A stretch of DNA of 64,000 bases from the NCBI RefSeq assembly GCF_024497955.1, contig NZ_JANHKP010000018.1, positions 62,001 through 126,000 of the forward strand, written 5' to 3'. This stretch comes from Streptomyces sp. C10-9-1. Its GTDB lineage: Bacteria > Actinomycetota > Actinomycetes > Streptomycetales > Streptomycetaceae. Below are positions 43,663 through 52,308 of this stretch, piece after piece. The notes below the pieces were generated by a model that saw only the letters and a list, made by a program, of their open reading frames with translations, was not told the DNA's origin and did not search any database. Both the position numbers and the translations under genes were made by a program. Positions within the stretch are counted from its first letter, which is position 1; each line of letters starts with the position of its first letter.

Positions 43663-45402
43663 ATGTCCACCCCGAGACTCCCTCTGAGCCGCCGCGCCGC
43701 CCTGAGCGCCCTGGCGGGAGCGGCGGCGGGCACCGCCCTGCCGCTCGCGTCGGCACCGGCCGCACGCGCGTCGGCACCCGCGGCTCCGCCGGCCGCACCC
43801 GGCCCGGGGGTTCCCGGCACCCGGCTCCCGATGCTCGTCGACCCGACGGACCCCTGGCACTTCACCGCCCACCCGGCGGGCGCGCTGACCACCCGTGCGG
43901 TCCCGGGCGGTCTGGAGGTCTCGGACGACGCGGGAGTGCTCGCCACCCTGACCACGGGGGCGAGGACGGTGGCACTGCGCGGGCCGCGGCGCTGGTTCAC
44001 CGAGCAGAAGAAGCCGGTCCTGGACGCCTTCGACCGGACCCCGCCCGGCACCGGCTGGGGCATGTCCCCCGGGGGCGGAGGCTGGTCCCACCACAACGGC
44101 GCGGACGCGGACTACTTCGTCGAGAGCGGCCGGGCGGCCATCACCCTCGCCCCCGGCAGGAGCCGCTACGCCCTCCTCCCCGACCGCGCGATCGGCGACG
44201 TCCACGCCGCCGCGCGGTTCTCCTTCGACAGGCTGCCGTCCGGTGCTCCCGCCTCCCTCGGCCTCGTCTTCGCCGCCGAGGACGTCAACAACCACTACCG
44301 GGCACGCCTGATCGTCACCCCCGCGGGAGAGGTGCAGCTCGTCCTGGAGAAGGAACTCGCCGACACCGCGACGGCGCTCGGCGAGTCCGTCACGGTCGGT
44401 ACCGGCTTCCGGCCCTTCGACCACTGGTGGGTCCGGGTGGACCGGACCGGGGACCTCCTGCGCGCCCGTGCCTGGCGCCACGCCACGACGGGCGTGGACG
44501 ACGAGCCCGTGGACCTGTGGCACCACCGTCTGCGCGACCCCGGGGACGCACCGGAGGCGGTCCTCGGCCCCGGGCGGGTCGGTGTGCGGGGCCTCGCCTC
44601 CACCGGGGCCACCGTGGTCCCGCAGGCGAGGATCTACGACTTCCGGATCGACGCGGCGGCCTGGGCCGACCCACCGGTCGTGACCCACTCCACCTGGGTC
44701 CGGGTCCTTCCGGAGCCCTTCGACGGCACATGGACGCCCGCGGTGGAGCAGCGCGTCCGCGCGTGGGCCGGCGACACCTCACCGGACGCCCTCGCCTACT
44801 CCTCCATGTACCGGCCGTTCGCCCCTGCCGTCACCGACCCCGCGCTCGACGGCGCCCAGGTGCTCGGCGAGTCCGGGTACAGCGCGCCGAACGACGCCGG
44901 GCTGCGGGAGGTCGGGGCCGACTTCCACGAGTACATGGGGCTCCCCTGGACCTTCCCCAGCGGGGAGAGCGTCACGGCCGTCCCGGACCCGAAGTGGCGG
45001 GGGAACCTCGACTGCTCGGGCTTCGTCCGGATGGTCTACGGCCACCACCTGGGCATCCCCCTGGGGATCGCGGCGGACGCCGAGCGCCGGTACCTGCCCC
45101 GGACCTCGCAGCGCCAGGCCGCCTCCAGCCCCGGCGTCGTCGTCGCCCGGGCCGACGACGCGCCGCCGCCGCTCGACGGCCTGCGGGTGGGCGACGTGCT
45201 CTTCTGGAACGACCCCGACGACGGCGCCGTCTCCCACACCGGCATCTACCTGGGCGTGGACCAGCACGGCAGGAAGCGCTTCGTCTCCAGCCGCAAGACG
45301 CCCGACGGCCCGACCATGGCGGACCTGGGCGGCAGGTCGGTCCTCGACGGCACGCCGAGTGACCTGTACACGGACACACTGCGGGTGATCCGCCGCTTCT
45401 GA
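43663..45402 (+). CDS. Secreted NlpC/P60 hydrolase with lectin-like N-terminal domain
   Basis: The 579-residue protein starts with a Tat signal (PLSRRAALSALAGAA). Residues ~90-350 form a beta-rich concanavalin/LamG-like region (LLPDRAIGDVHAAARFSFD, DVNNHYRARLIV). The C-terminal ~150 residues are an NlpC/P60 cysteine peptidase: Cys451 in LDCSGFVRMVYG, His525 in SHTGIYLG, VGDVLFWNDPDDG. It probably cleaves cell-wall peptides or related amides outside the cell. ATG 43663 is chosen over ATG 43633 because GGGAG precedes it and the Tat motif then sits near the N-terminus. It is the last gene before the pirin-repeat-bounded island. Confidence 0.88.
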   Translation: MSTPRLPLSRRAALSALAGAAAGTALPLASAPAARASAPAAPPAAPGPGVPGTRLPMLVDPTDPWHFTAHPAGALTTRAVPGGLEVSDDAGVLATLTTGARTVALRGPRRWFTEQKKPVLDAFDRTPPGTGWGMSPGGGGWSHHNGADADYFVESGRAAITLAPGRSRYALLPDRAIGDVHAAARFSFDRLPSGAPASLGLVFAAEDVNNHYRARLIVTPAGEVQLVLEKELADTATALGESVTVGTGFRPFDHWWVRVDRTGDLLRARAWRHATTGVDDEPVDLWHHRLRDPGDAPEAVLGPGRVGVRGLASTGATVVPQARIYDFRIDAAAWADPPVVTHSTWVRVLPEPFDGTWTPAVEQRVRAWAGDTSPDALAYSSMYRPFAPAVTDPALDGAQVLGESGYSAPNDAGLREVGADFHEYMGLPWTFPSGESVTAVPDPKWRGNLDCSGFVRMVYGHHLGIPLGIAADAERRYLPRTSQRQAASSPGVVVARADDAPPPLDGLRVGDVLFWNDPDDGAVSHTGIYLGVDQHGRKRFVSSRKTPDGPTMADLGGRSVLDGTPSDLYTDTLRVIRRF

Positions 45403-45461
45403 CCCCGCCCGGCCCGCTCCCCCTCCGGGGGGTGCGGGCCCACCGGGCCCTCGGGCGGGAC

Positions 45462-45536
45462 CCGGGATCAGCGTGTCCTCCCCCGGGCCCGGAGCCGGGC
45501 GGTCGGCACCTCCGGTGCGTCGAGGCGGGCGCCGTC
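45462..45536. repeat. Left 75-bp direct repeat (att-like), detached pirin 3' end
   Basis: Identical over 75 bases to 51337-51411. On the minus strand it encodes DGARLDAPEVPTARLRARGR-TR and the pirin stop codon with no pirin gene attached, so it is a duplicate. The flanks diverge immediately beyond both ends. Confidence 0.92.
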
Positions 45537-45779
45537 CGATGGGCGCCATTCCGGCCGGAACGCCGCCGGGATCCGGCATCCCCCGGGGAGCAGGCGGGCA
45601 GGACCGGACCGCCCCGGCCCCGGGGACCCCGTCGGGAGAGTGCGCCGGCGCGTTCCGGCCTCATCAGGGTGGCGGCACGCGGCGAAGGCGCACAGCGCCG
45701 TCGGGTTCCCGTCCATGGCACACCGCGGATCCGCTGCCCGGAAGCCGACCCGCCCTGACGAGCTTCACGGACCGACGGT

Positions 45780-46313
45780 TCACCGACCGAGCGCAACGGC
45801 CAAGAACGCCGTGGTGATCGCCGGCAGCAGCATGACGATGGCATACCGCACGCACCGGTTCTTGGCACGGGCGATCCTGCTCGTCTCCCGCAGCGCACGA
45901 AGCAGCCGGGGCTGGGGATCGGCGCCGTCCCTCCTGAGTCCGGCCGACAGTTCGGAGCGGGTCTCCGTGCGAACGACGTCTTCGTAGTACGCGAGGAGGC
46001 CGTGCCGCTCCCCGGTGGCCGGCCCGCGGCGCGGCGCAAGAGCCAGGAGGAGGAAGACCAACGCCCCGGTGGTCGCGGCGGTTGCCGTCCACCACAAGGG
46101 GATGGCACCGACGGCATCGGGGGGACGCCGTAGGAGGAGGAGCCCGAAGAGTGTTCCGCCCGTGGCGAGGAGGACGGCTGCCTTGCCGTCAGCGCGTCCG
46201 ATCTCCATGTAGTTCTGCGCGATGAGCTCACGTGACAGAATCAGCGCGTCGTCCGTGCCCGAGGACCGTCGTCCGGACCGTGTTGTCAGCAGGGATGCCA
46301 GGGCGTGCATCAC
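45780..46313 (-). CDS. PycTM-like effector (DUF5706 family membrane protein)
   Basis: The 177-residue protein has a short cytoplasmic N-terminus, YMEIGRADGKAAVLLATGG and two adjacent membrane helices, a ~50-residue soluble segment (YYEDVVRTETRSELSAGL), and a C-terminal helix. This matches Pycsar effector transmembrane (PycTM) proteins, which respond to cCMP or cUMP by disrupting the membrane and stopping growth of phage-infected cells. It is the last gene of the operon and starts at GTG overlapping the preceding stop. The cyclase three genes upstream would supply the signal. Confidence 0.88.
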   Translation of the reverse strand: MMHALASLLTTRSGRRSSGTDDALILSRELIAQNYMEIGRADGKAAVLLATGGTLFGLLLLRRPPDAVGAIPLWWTATAATTGALVFLLLALAPRRGPATGERHGLLAYYEDVVRTETRSELSAGLRRDGADPQPRLLRALRETSRIARAKNRCVRYAIVMLLPAITTAFLAVALGR

Positions 46314-47233
46314 GGAGCACCTCCGTGATGGCCGTTCAGGTCCCCGCGCGATCCACCCGCGTCACCGATCCTGCGCAGGACCTCGTCGCCCTGGGGCACA
46401 CCGACCTCGCCGAGAAGACGTGCCAGGTTCACCCCGACGAAGCTCCGGTCCTCCTTCGTCAGCCCTTGCAGCGTGGCAGCCAGTGTGCGCTCCCATCCGT
46501 CCCTCTCGGTGAGCAGCTCGCCGTGCGCAACCGTCCAGTCGAGCACCTCTCTGGCCTGGTCGGGATGGTGGAGCAGCCAGAGCGCCGCGAGACCTACCGG
46601 CCCCCCGGCCACCACCTCACGGTAGAAGCGGTACGCCTCGCGGTGGGGCTCGCCGAAGCTCGACGGAAGGAGGACCTCGGCAGGACGGCTCGAAGCCGGC
46701 AGCAGGCCGGCCGGCGGGTCCAGAAACCGGTAGGTCACGCCTGTCCCCTCGATGCCCCGTGGCTGACCGGGTGGCTCCACCTGAGCGGTCCCGTACAGGG
46801 TCGGCGGCTGTCGAAGGGGATGCGAGCCAGGCGGCCGTGCGGCGGTTCCGCGGATGTCCTGCTCGATCAGTCGGCACACGGTGTCCTCGGTGAGGCCGCT
46901 ACGCGCCGCGACCACCGGGTCGCTGATGCTCCAGGCGAGTTCGTAGCGCGCAAGTGAAGGGGTCGACTCCGCAGGGCTCCGGCGCGGCACGTCCACCGCC
47001 GTCCGGCGTTCCGCCAGGGAGACCCACCCGATCGCGTCGAACTCCCGGCGCAGTGCCTCCCCGAGCGACGGCCGGAGGTAGCCCCGGCTGTCTCCCCCTC
47101 GGGGTGGTTCGAGGCGGTCCGCCTCCCGGTCCGAGAGGAAGACCAGCGCGTGCGCCGCGGACGGCCTGAACCGCTGCCGCAGCAGCTGCCGAACCGGTGA
47201 CGACCCGGCCGGTACCAGCAATGGCTTGCTCAT
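46310..47233 (-). CDS. Unknown protein of the Pycsar-like operon
   Basis: A 307-residue soluble protein of no recognised family. Visible segments are LVFLSDREADRLEPPRGGDS, LARYELAWSISDPVVAARSG and a helical, repeat-like C-terminus (HPDQAREVLDWTVAHGELLT, VGVNLARLLGEVGV). It overlaps both neighbours by 4 bases, so it is a stable component of the operon, perhaps a sensor, adaptor or inhibitor holding the effector off. Confidence 0.75.
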   Translation of the reverse strand: MSKPLLVPAGSSPVRQLLRQRFRPSAAHALVFLSDREADRLEPPRGGDSRGYLRPSLGEALRREFDAIGWVSLAERRTAVDVPRRSPAESTPSLARYELAWSISDPVVAARSGLTEDTVCRLIEQDIRGTAARPPGSHPLRQPPTLYGTAQVEPPGQPRGIEGTGVTYRFLDPPAGLLPASSRPAEVLLPSSFGEPHREAYRFYREVVAGGPVGLAALWLLHHPDQAREVLDWTVAHGELLTERDGWERTLAATLQGLTKEDRSFVGVNLARLLGEVGVPQGDEVLRRIGDAGGSRGDLNGHHGGAP

Positions 47234-49302
47234 GACACATCGCTCCTGTCTGACGCGTTCGTGTGATCCCGGTGGCGCCCCAGCAGGAAGCGGATGACTC
47301 CCCGACGGTGGCGGGCGGTACGGGAGAGTTCGCTCAGTACCTGGCCGAAGGCAGTCCTGCGGAACATGTCGGGGTCGGCTTCGACCCGCGCAAGCCCCTC
47401 GGCCACGGCTTCGTACGTGGCCGGGTCGTCGAGACCCCGCACGACGAGGGTCAAGCCCTGCGCGGGGTGGCGTTCCAGAGTCCGGGCCAGGCTGATGCGA
47501 ACGGCACCGTGGGTACCCGGCCGGGGGAACGTCGAGAGGCACAGGGAGTGGATCACGTGCACTGCCAGGGTGTGACGGGGGGTTCCCCGTCCGGCTTCCA
47601 GCCACGTCGTCACCGCCTCCAGGACCTCCGCATGGTTGTCCTCCTCGGTGAGGAGGGCGCCCAGCGCGAAGGAGACGGCAGCGCGCAGCTTCGCGTCCAA
47701 CTCCGTTGAGGAGCCGTCGAGGACGGCGTCCAGGAGCTTGAGGGCCGCGGCAGGCCGGGCGAGGCCGTAACTCCCCGCACAGGTCTCCGCGACCGTGCAG
47801 CGGAGAACGACCGATGACCGGCTCCACCGGCGCATCTGCTCCTTGACCGCACCGGACACCAGAGGGTGCTGGACGATCTCCCCGAGCGCCACCGCCACCA
47901 GCCGTCGGCGCCAGCGCTCCCCGGAGGAAGCGAAGCGGTGCAGCTGGGTCAGCGCGCCGGGGCCGGTGGCGTGAGCGAGGACGCGGCCGATCGCCTCTCC
48001 GGCGGCCACATCGAGCCCCGGCTGGTAGCGCAACTGCTCCAGCGCTCCCCACAGTGCTTCGGGCATGCCTTCGAAGTCCAGCCACAGATGACGCAGGAGG
48101 GTGACCGAGCGGTGCCTGCCGAAGAAGTCGATCGGCTGTACGGGGTAGCGGTACCGGTCGGCGGGAGAACTACGAGGTGCCAGCAGGCGGGCGCCGATGG
48201 CTTCCAGTCGATCCGCGAGCGAGGCGCCGAGGAGGTCTGGCGACCGGTCCTCCTGGGGCCCGGCCTCCCCTGACCCGGCAGCACGCTCACCGAGCAGAGG
48301 CCGCATCGCAGCGGCGAACTGCTCGATCACCGTTCGGTCCTGTCCCGGGAGAAGAGCCACGGCCGCCATCAGGGAGACCTTGTCGGCACTGTGCCGAGCC
48401 TGAACGAGCGCGGACCGGGCTGCCTCCTCGGTGCCCGTCAGCAGGCCGCTGAGCACAGGCCCGGTGGGTGCGGACGTCCCGACGGCCCGACCCACCCCGT
48501 GCGCAAGTTCGACGGCGTCTCCGGGCAGCGGATGTGCGGAGAGGTAGTCGGTGAACGCGGAGGAGGCCAGTACGGCCAGTGCCGTGTCCAGTTGTGAGCC
48601 GTCAAGCAGCTCTTCAGCAGCCACGAGCCGTAGCCGCCGCTCCGCGACCTCGTGTGGATCCGGTGCGTCATGCACCACTTCCCACCTGCCGGCGTCCGGC
48701 GGCAGCCGGGCATCCTGCGCCATGGTGACGACCAGGTGCGCCCCTGCGCCGTGCAGGGCCTCGGCCAGGCCCGCCAACCGCACGTCGTCGAGCGACCGGG
48801 CGGATGCCGCAGGCAGTCCCTGAAGGAGGTAGCCACGGCCGGACCCCGGCCGCCACGAGGACAGATCCACCATCGCGTCCAGGCCTGTCACTCCCCTCTC
48901 CCCGTGCCTTTCGGCGAGAAGGGCGAAGGCCGCCGTGCCGGCACCCGTTCCGGACCTCGACCTGAGCAGCACGATCCGGCTGTCCAGCGCCTTCCGGCAG
49001 CGGCCGTGCGAGGGGGGTTCGACGAATCCGTAGAGTCGCCTGCGCACATCCTGCGCCGGGTAGGGGCCCTCACGCAGGCGAGGCTTGAGAATCTGCTCGG
49101 TGGCCTCGTCGTTCCACGCACTGATGTTCAGGTACGTGAAGTCGCCTCCGACGTTGCCCATCAACGCGACCCCGCTGTCCACCCGCTGGTGGCTCTCACG
49201 GTGAGCGCTGCGCTGACCGGCTCCAGGTCGCGCCGACGTGTCAGGCGCGTGGGGACCCGGCTGGACGTCGGGTCCCGCAGCGGGAACGGGTCCGGCGTTC
49301 AC
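47230..49302 (-). CDS. Degenerate STAND/HEAT-repeat-like protein
   Basis: A 690-residue protein. Residues 48-57 are MGNVGGDFTY, shared with the upstream cyclase C-terminus. A P-loop-like segment SRSGTGAGTAAFALL (~116-130) has Ala121 where Walker A needs Lys, and LVVTMAQDARLPP looks like a sensor-1 strand, so the NTPase module appears inactive or altered. From ~380 on there are repeated helical pairs (LDVAAGEAIGRVLAHATG, VSFALGALLTEEDNHAEVLE, WLEAGRGTPRHTLAVHVIHS) that read as HEAT-like. It overlaps genes on both sides by 4 bases. A role as scaffold or sensor for the cyclase is inferred. Confidence 0.75.
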   Translation of the reverse strand: MNAGPVPAAGPDVQPGPHAPDTSARPGAGQRSAHRESHQRVDSGVALMGNVGGDFTYLNISAWNDEATEQILKPRLREGPYPAQDVRRRLYGFVEPPSHGRCRKALDSRIVLLRSRSGTGAGTAAFALLAERHGERGVTGLDAMVDLSSWRPGSGRGYLLQGLPAASARSLDDVRLAGLAEALHGAGAHLVVTMAQDARLPPDAGRWEVVHDAPDPHEVAERRLRLVAAEELLDGSQLDTALAVLASSAFTDYLSAHPLPGDAVELAHGVGRAVGTSAPTGPVLSGLLTGTEEAARSALVQARHSADKVSLMAAVALLPGQDRTVIEQFAAAMRPLLGERAAGSGEAGPQEDRSPDLLGASLADRLEAIGARLLAPRSSPADRYRYPVQPIDFFGRHRSVTLLRHLWLDFEGMPEALWGALEQLRYQPGLDVAAGEAIGRVLAHATGPGALTQLHRFASSGERWRRRLVAVALGEIVQHPLVSGAVKEQMRRWSRSSVVLRCTVAETCAGSYGLARPAAALKLLDAVLDGSSTELDAKLRAAVSFALGALLTEEDNHAEVLEAVTTWLEAGRGTPRHTLAVHVIHSLCLSTFPRPGTHGAVRISLARTLERHPAQGLTLVVRGLDDPATYEAVAEGLARVEADPDMFRRTAFGQVLSELSRTARHRRGVIRFLLGRHRDHTNASDRSDVS

Positions 49303-50198
49303 CGGTGGTCCCTGTCGGCAGTCCGCTTGTCACCCGCCACGTTGTCTCCGCCGCCCCAGTGCTGGTTGGTTCCGCGGTACGTGGTCGCGCGTGCGGTGTA
49401 GGTGAAGTCACGACCGACGTTGCCCATCACCGCGGCTCCTTCACCGACGCTCTGGGAGCTTCCGCTGCAATCCGTTCCGGGCACGTCGTCCGGCTCCCCC
49501 GCACGGACCGTCGGGACCGCGCCCGCGGGCTCCTCGCTCCGCTGAACGCCCGCGCGCACGAGGTTGCCGGAAGGTGAGGGAACGTAGAGCCAGGCCCGCT
49601 GTGCGAAGCCCTTGCCCTCGACGGTTGCCGGCACTTCGACACACCGATCCGGATGAAGCCCCGCGTAGGCGCCCAGTACGACGTCTTCGTAGACCCTCTC
49701 CGAGATGATCGCGACGATGTGGGTCACCTCCTCGCTCGCCGCGGAGAGGATCGCCTTGACCGGACGCGAGTCCAGGAGCCGGTGCGTGTCGTTGCGGGCC
49801 GTGCCGTTGCCGTCTCCCGGATCGCCCCCGTCGGGCAGCGGGCCGACGTGCACACTGGCCCGGAGCCTGATCCGCGGGCCGACGGCCTGCCGGTTGTACG
49901 TGCCGAGCACACCGTCCAGAACGCCCAGGAAGGGCCAGAGGACGAAGGGCAGGTGCACGGGATCGAACCCGAAGACCACGCCGTCCCCCGTATTGGCGGG
50001 GAACCGCTGGGCATCACGCAGTTCATGCAGGCCGGCCCGCTCAAGGGCCTGGTCCACCAGGCGAGGGATGAGCTGGCTGACCGGGCCGTGCTGGGCGGCC
50101 GGCAGGCCGGTGAAGTCCTTGGCGTCGACAGCGAACAGAGCGCGGTACGGCGGCAGCGGACGGCTGTCGGCATACGGAACGGGCATAGGGACAGACAT
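49299..50198 (-). CDS. Class III nucleotide cyclase (PycC-like)
   Basis: The 299-residue protein has one class III cyclase domain (residues ~15-205). Metal-binding Asp25 lies in LFAVDAKDFTG and Asp72 in FPANTGDGVVFGF; the transition-state pair Asn136/Arg140 is NDTHR in ARNDTHRLLDSR. Overall layout resembles Pycsar pyrimidine cyclases that make cCMP or cUMP, but the base specificity is not certain. After a ~50-residue linker the C-terminus carries MGNVGRDFTY (258-267) and GGGDNVAGDK. ATG 50198 has an AAGGGGAA site. It overlaps the STAND-like gene by GTGA and should supply the signal for the PycTM effector. Confidence 0.85.
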   Translation of the reverse strand: MSVPMPVPYADSRPLPPYRALFAVDAKDFTGLPAAQHGPVSQLIPRLVDQALERAGLHELRDAQRFPANTGDGVVFGFDPVHLPFVLWPFLGVLDGVLGTYNRQAVGPRIRLRASVHVGPLPDGGDPGDGNGTARNDTHRLLDSRPVKAILSAASEEVTHIVAIISERVYEDVVLGAYAGLHPDRCVEVPATVEGKGFAQRAWLYVPSPSGNLVRAGVQRSEEPAGAVPTVRAGEPDDVPGTDCSGSSQSVGEGAAVMGNVGRDFTYTARATTYRGTNQHWGGGDNVAGDKRTADRDHR

Positions 50199-50333
50199 GC
50201 GGATTCCCCTTCTGGATGGTCCGGCAGGCAGCCGGAACCGGGCTGCCTCGAGGTTCCATCCGCCACGCGCCGCCGAGTGCACACCACTGGGCGCATGGAG
50301 CGTGTTCCGGATCACATGTCGCTGTCGCCGTCC

Positions 50334-50990
50334 TCAGTCGGCCGCCGCCCAGCACTCCAGGGCTTTCACGTCCTTGATGACGATGACCCGCCGCGCCGTC
50401 TCGACCAGCCCGACGGCCCGCAGTTGCCGCAGCCCGCTGATGACCGCGTTGCGCGTCACGCCGATCGCCTGAGCGACCTCCTCCTGGTTCAGACCCGTCA
50501 GCCGGACGGAGTTGCCCTCCGTCCCCCTGTCGGTGAGCACCGCCAGCCTCAGCAGGGTTCGCGCCAACCGCACGACCAGGGGCAAGCTCTGCAACTCACC
50601 CCGGTAGAGGTCCGACTCGCGCATTCTGGCCAGTGCCTGACGCATCAACTGGATGACCAGACCGCGCTCCTCGACGAACCTCACGAAACGCTGGGCATCC
50701 AGGACAACCGCAACACAGGGGGTCAGGGCGACCACGTCGGCCGTGCGTGACGTTCCGTTGAAGACCGAGACCTCCCCGAGCAGGTCACCCGGCCCCCTGA
50801 ACGCAAGCCAGGTCTTGGCGCCACTGGGCTCTCGGCACACCACCTTGGCCAACCCCGAGGTGAGAGCGAGGAGATGGGTGCCGGGAGCGCCTTGCCGCAG
50901 CATCACGCTCCGCTCCGGAAACCTCCGGGTCACGCCTTGATCGCGCAGTTCGCGCCAGACTTCGTCGGACAGCACGTGTCGCCTTCCCAT
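50334..50990 (-). CDS. Crp/Fnr-family cyclic-nucleotide-binding regulator
   Basis: A 218-residue regulator. The cNMP-binding barrel has LRQGAPGTHLLALTSGLAKV and GDLLGEVSVFNGTSRTADVV; the G-E and R-T-A residues of the phosphate-binding cassette are kept, so it may bind a cyclic nucleotide. The C-terminal winged HTH reads LNQEEVAQAIGVTRNAVISG. No iron-sulfur cysteines are present. It sits 135 bases upstream of the cyclase on the same strand, inside the repeat-bounded island, and may autoregulate the operon by sensing its own product. ATG 50990 lacks a strong ribosome site; GTG 50993 is adjacent. Confidence 0.9.
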   Translation of the reverse strand: MGRRHVLSDEVWRELRDQGVTRRFPERSVMLRQGAPGTHLLALTSGLAKVVCREPSGAKTWLAFRGPGDLLGEVSVFNGTSRTADVVALTPCVAVVLDAQRFVRFVEERGLVIQLMRQALARMRESDLYRGELQSLPLVVRLARTLLRLAVLTDRGTEGNSVRLTGLNQEEVAQAIGVTRNAVISGLRQLRAVGLVETARRVIVIKDVKALECWAAAD

Positions 50991-51078
50991 CACGCCCACA
51001 CCGGTGCACATCGGACCCACGAGTTGTACGCCGCCTTCGCGGTCGTCATCGAGGATCGCGGGACGTTGGCCGAAAGCA

Positions 51079-51108
51079 ATCGTGGCGGTCCGGCAGGCTC
51101 GCCACGAT
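51079..51108. promoter_or_regulatory. Inverted repeat upstream of the Crp gene
   Basis: ATCGTGGCG (51079-51087) and CGCCACGAT (51100-51108) form a 9-bp perfect inverted repeat with a 12-base loop, ~90 bases upstream of the Crp-like gene. It may be a terminator or operator. The remaining ~340 bases between the Crp gene and the right repeat show no gene. Confidence 0.45.
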
Positions 51109-51336
51109 CACGTGCCGCCGCCCGCTCTCGGCGAAGGCCGCATGTCGCTCGTCGGCCTGCGTCGTGTCCGGGACGCGCCTCCGTCAAGCCCGCGCCGCAC
51201 GGTTGTCGGTGCGGATGCCGGGAGATGGTGTCAGACGGCGCCCGCTTCGGGTGTCACCCGATCAAGCGGCGGACCCCACGAGAGTCAACGGCACGGCCGA
51301 GCGCACCGGCTCCTGCTGTCGCACCGAGGAGAAGGT

Positions 51337-51411
51337 CCGGGATCAGCGTGTCCTCCCCCGGGCCCGGAGCCGGGCGGTCGGCACCTCCGGTGCGTCGAGG
51401 CGGGCGCCGTC
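51337..51411. repeat. Right 75-bp direct repeat (att-like), 3' end of pirin gene
   Basis: Identical over 75 bases to 45462-45536. It covers the last codons and stop of the intact pirin gene plus a few bases beyond. The island genes lie to its left. Confidence 0.92.
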
Positions 51412-52308
51412 GTAGCCGACCACGTCGCCGAAGCGGGAGCCGGTCGTCCAGTCCTCCCTCGCCTGGCGGATCTCCTCGTCGGTCCGGCCGATGAAGTTCC
51501 ACCACATCACGATCTCCTCCTCGAAGGGCTCCCCGCCGAGGAGCATCAGGCCCGCGTCCGCGTCGGCGCGCAGGGGGAGTTCGGTTCGACCGCAGCCGAG
51601 GTAGAGCATGGACCCCCGCGGGACGGGCACACCGTCGACGTGGGCCTCGCCGGACAGGGCGAGGACGGCGTACTCGAAGTCGGGCTCCAGGGGCAGCCGG
51701 TGGTCCGCACCGGCGCCCAGCGCGAGGTCCGCGCCGACGATGGGGGTGTACGCGGTGCCCGGGGAGGCCGTGCCGTCCAGCGTCCCGAGGATCACCGTCG
51801 CCTCCAGGCCGGGGGCGGTGACCCGGGGCAGGACGGTGTGGTGCTCGAAGCGGGGCTCGGCCCCGCGGTGCTCTTCGGGGAGGGCCACCCACAGCTGGGC
51901 GCCGTGCAGGAACCGGGCGTGCGAGCGGGGGCTCTCCTCGGAGTGGCTGATCGCCCGGCCCGAGGTCATCAGGCCCAGCTCGCCGGGGCGGACGGTGGCC
52001 AGGGACCCCGTGCTGTCGCGGTGCAGCACCTCGCCCTCGTGGAGCCAGCTCACGGTCTGCAGGCCCATGTGGGGGTGGGGCGGCACCTGCATCCCGGGCT
52101 CGTCCGCGATGTCGTCGGGCCCGTAGTGGTCGACGAAGGCCCAGGCTCCCACCATGCGCCGTCCCAGGTTCGGCAGCAGCCGGCGCACCTCGGTGGACTC
52201 GCCGAGGGGGACGTGCCGGGGGCTGAGGAGCTCGCGGACGGGCTGGGCGACGACGAATCCCCGGCCGCCGCAGACGGAGAGGGCGGCCTGACGATCGAGA
52301 TTGCTCAT
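51343..52308 (-). CDS. Pirin family protein
   Basis: The 321-residue bicupin has the pirin metal site and family motifs VPPHPHMGLQTVSWLHEGEV and GRAISHSEESPRSH (His-rich Fe ligands in HPH and the following His), with LHGAQLWVALPEEHRGAEP. Some pirins are quercetinases or redox-dependent transcription cofactors. The gene is complete and its 3' end coincides with the right repeat of the island, so it was left functional by the insertion. Confidence 0.93.
   Translation of the reverse strand: MSNLDRQAALSVCGGRGFVVAQPVRELLSPRHVPLGESTEVRRLLPNLGRRMVGAWAFVDHYGPDDIADEPGMQVPPHPHMGLQTVSWLHEGEVLHRDSTGSLATVRPGELGLMTSGRAISHSEESPRSHARFLHGAQLWVALPEEHRGAEPRFEHHTVLPRVTAPGLEATVILGTLDGTASPGTAYTPIVGADLALGAGADHRLPLEPDFEYAVLALSGEAHVDGVPVPRGSMLYLGCGRTELPLRADADAGLMLLGGEPFEEEIVMWWNFIGRTDEEIRQAREDWTTGSRFGDVVGYDGARLDAPEVPTARLRARGRTR

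Larger units (their letters stand above)
45462..51411. mobile_element. Putative integrated island with Pycsar-like operon at the pirin gene 3' end
   Basis: A perfect 75-bp direct repeat (45462-45536 and 51337-51411) bounds a 5,875-bp unit with five minus-strand genes. The right copy is the 3' end of the complete pirin gene, the left copy a detached duplicate of it. This is the classic footprint of site-specific integration into the 3' end of a gene with restoration of its end. No integrase, transposase or plasmid gene is present inside, so the element is either non-autonomous or the remnant of a larger one. Confidence 0.75.

Noticed and set aside
45541-45779. Remnant integrase next to the left repeat
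   Set aside because: No tyrosine or serine recombinase motif in any frame.
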